Assembly (NCBI GenBank): GCA_002788515.1 | Contig: PFRJ01000131.1 | Coordinates: forward strand, 1 to 11,749 | Direction of reading: 5' to 3' | Origin: Nitrosopumilales archaeon CG_4_9_14_0_2_um_filter_34_16 | GTDB taxonomy: Archaea; Thermoproteota; Nitrososphaeria; Nitrososphaerales; Nitrosopumilaceae | DNA: 11,749 bases | Part shown: piece after piece, positions 11,371-11,749 of the stretch | Numbering within the stretch: the first letter of the stretch is position 1 | Layout: every line of letters starts with the position of its first letter | The notes under the pieces: generated by a model | The model's input: the letters and a program-made list of their open reading frames with translations, nothing else | Told to the model about the DNA's origin: nothing | Database searches by the model: none | Translations under genes and position numbers: made by a program

Positions 11371-11749
11371 ATGTCGAAAGATAGTGAAGCACCTATTGAT
11401 GAAAGAGTGAATGACTTAGAAAGAGAGTTAAAAAATACTCAGAAACAAATTACAAAATTATCAGAAGAATTGATGGGAACAATCACCATTCTTTGTTTAC
11501 CCCTTACACATAGTAGGAAATTAGAATTAGGATTCAAACAGGTTGAACAGTTACCAAACAATATTTTAAAAGTAATAATTAGAAGATACATAATGGAATC
11601 TAAACATAGTGATCTAAGTTTTGATACGATGATAACTCCAGTAGTAAGCGTATTAGGTTTTGAAAGGGCTTGGAAAGTAATTACAAGAACAACCATAAAT
11701 GAAGTTTATGGTGAATGGTCATTGGGAAAATGGGATGAAATGGCAAAAA
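11371..11749 (+). CDS. Coiled-coil hypothetical protein, 3' end cut by window
   Basis: The ORF opens with ATG at 11371 and stays open for 126 codons to the right edge. Residues 9-34 form a short coiled coil (DERVNDLERELKNTQKQITK). A mixed segment with TITILCLPLTHSRKLELGF follows, then a helical domain with basic residues (KVIIRRYIMESK) and a GFERAWKVITRTTINEVYGE stretch. No signal peptide or clear membrane span is seen. I do not recognise the family. It begins about 65 bases after the possible insertion-sequence right end, so it may mark return to the original chromosome. Confidence 0.65.
   Translation, partial: MSKDSEAPIDERVNDLERELKNTQKQITKLSEELMGTITILCLPLTHSRKLELGFKQVEQLPNNILKVIIRRYIMESKHSDLSFDTMITPVVSVLGFERAWKVITRTTINEVYGEWSLGKWDEMAK

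Noticed and set aside
11439..11696. 85-codon minus-strand ORF near the right edge
   Set aside because: The plus-strand frame from 11371 is open to the edge, has a clear coiled coil and better composition.

Overview
The window looks like chromosomal DNA of an ammonia-oxidising marine-type archaeon (Nitrososphaerota/Thaumarchaeota, Nitrosopumilus- or Nitrosarchaeum-like). This is inferred from several signs. The base composition is AT-rich. TATA-like boxes lie about 25 bases before start codons, and most genes have almost no leader. Neither tRNA encodes its CCA end. The gene content also fits: archaeal-type phosphopantetheine adenylyltransferase, a DUF106/EMC3-type membrane insertase relative, stand-alone tandem Lrp/AsnC ligand-binding domains, a membrane-anchored cupredoxin, a Met-rich membrane protein and many very small zinc-ribbon proteins. 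I ran no database search, so names rest on motifs and remembered families.

Layout. Bases 1-2627 are mostly minus-strand genes: a CxxC-x17-CxxC protein cut by the left edge, a hypothetical protein, phosphopantetheine adenylyltransferase, a secreted beta-sandwich protein and a 33-residue membrane peptide. A tRNA-Ala(TGC) follows at 2704-2777. Bases 2858-4766 are plus strand: a redoxin, a decayed coding remnant, then a Met-rich membrane-anchored protein followed by a small zinc ribbon and a doubtful 34-codon ORF. Bases 4782-5524 are a minus-strand pair, a C2H2 finger microprotein and a tandem RAM-domain protein.

Bases 5560-8175 are the most unusual part. Five copies of a 13-base palindrome, TTAACAWTGTTAA, occur within 2.6 kb. 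Each copy lies 35-38 bases before a plausible plus-strand start codon, just upstream of the TATA position. Two of the five also lie exactly 35 bases before a divergent minus-strand gene, and both of those genes encode a single C2H2 finger. The downstream genes are a winged-helix regulator, a two-gene zinc-ribbon operon, a DUF1059-DUF106 operon and a cupredoxin plus a small membrane peptide. This looks like a compact local regulon, with the winged-helix protein at 5601 as the nearest candidate to bind the site.

Bases 8901-9875 hold a tRNA-Ile(GAT) and a minus-strand winged-helix regulator fused to a B12-binding-like fold that appears to lack the cobalamin His ligand. Bases 9903-11306 look like an old insertion region. 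Two 3' remnants of the same transposase family, in the same orientation, flank two overlapping UPF0060/YnfA membrane genes whose charge bias predicts opposite membrane topologies, and a minus-strand 44-residue membrane peptide. A coiled-coil hypothetical protein runs off the right edge. About a dozen genes here are shorter than 60 codons and would be missed by usual length cut-offs.
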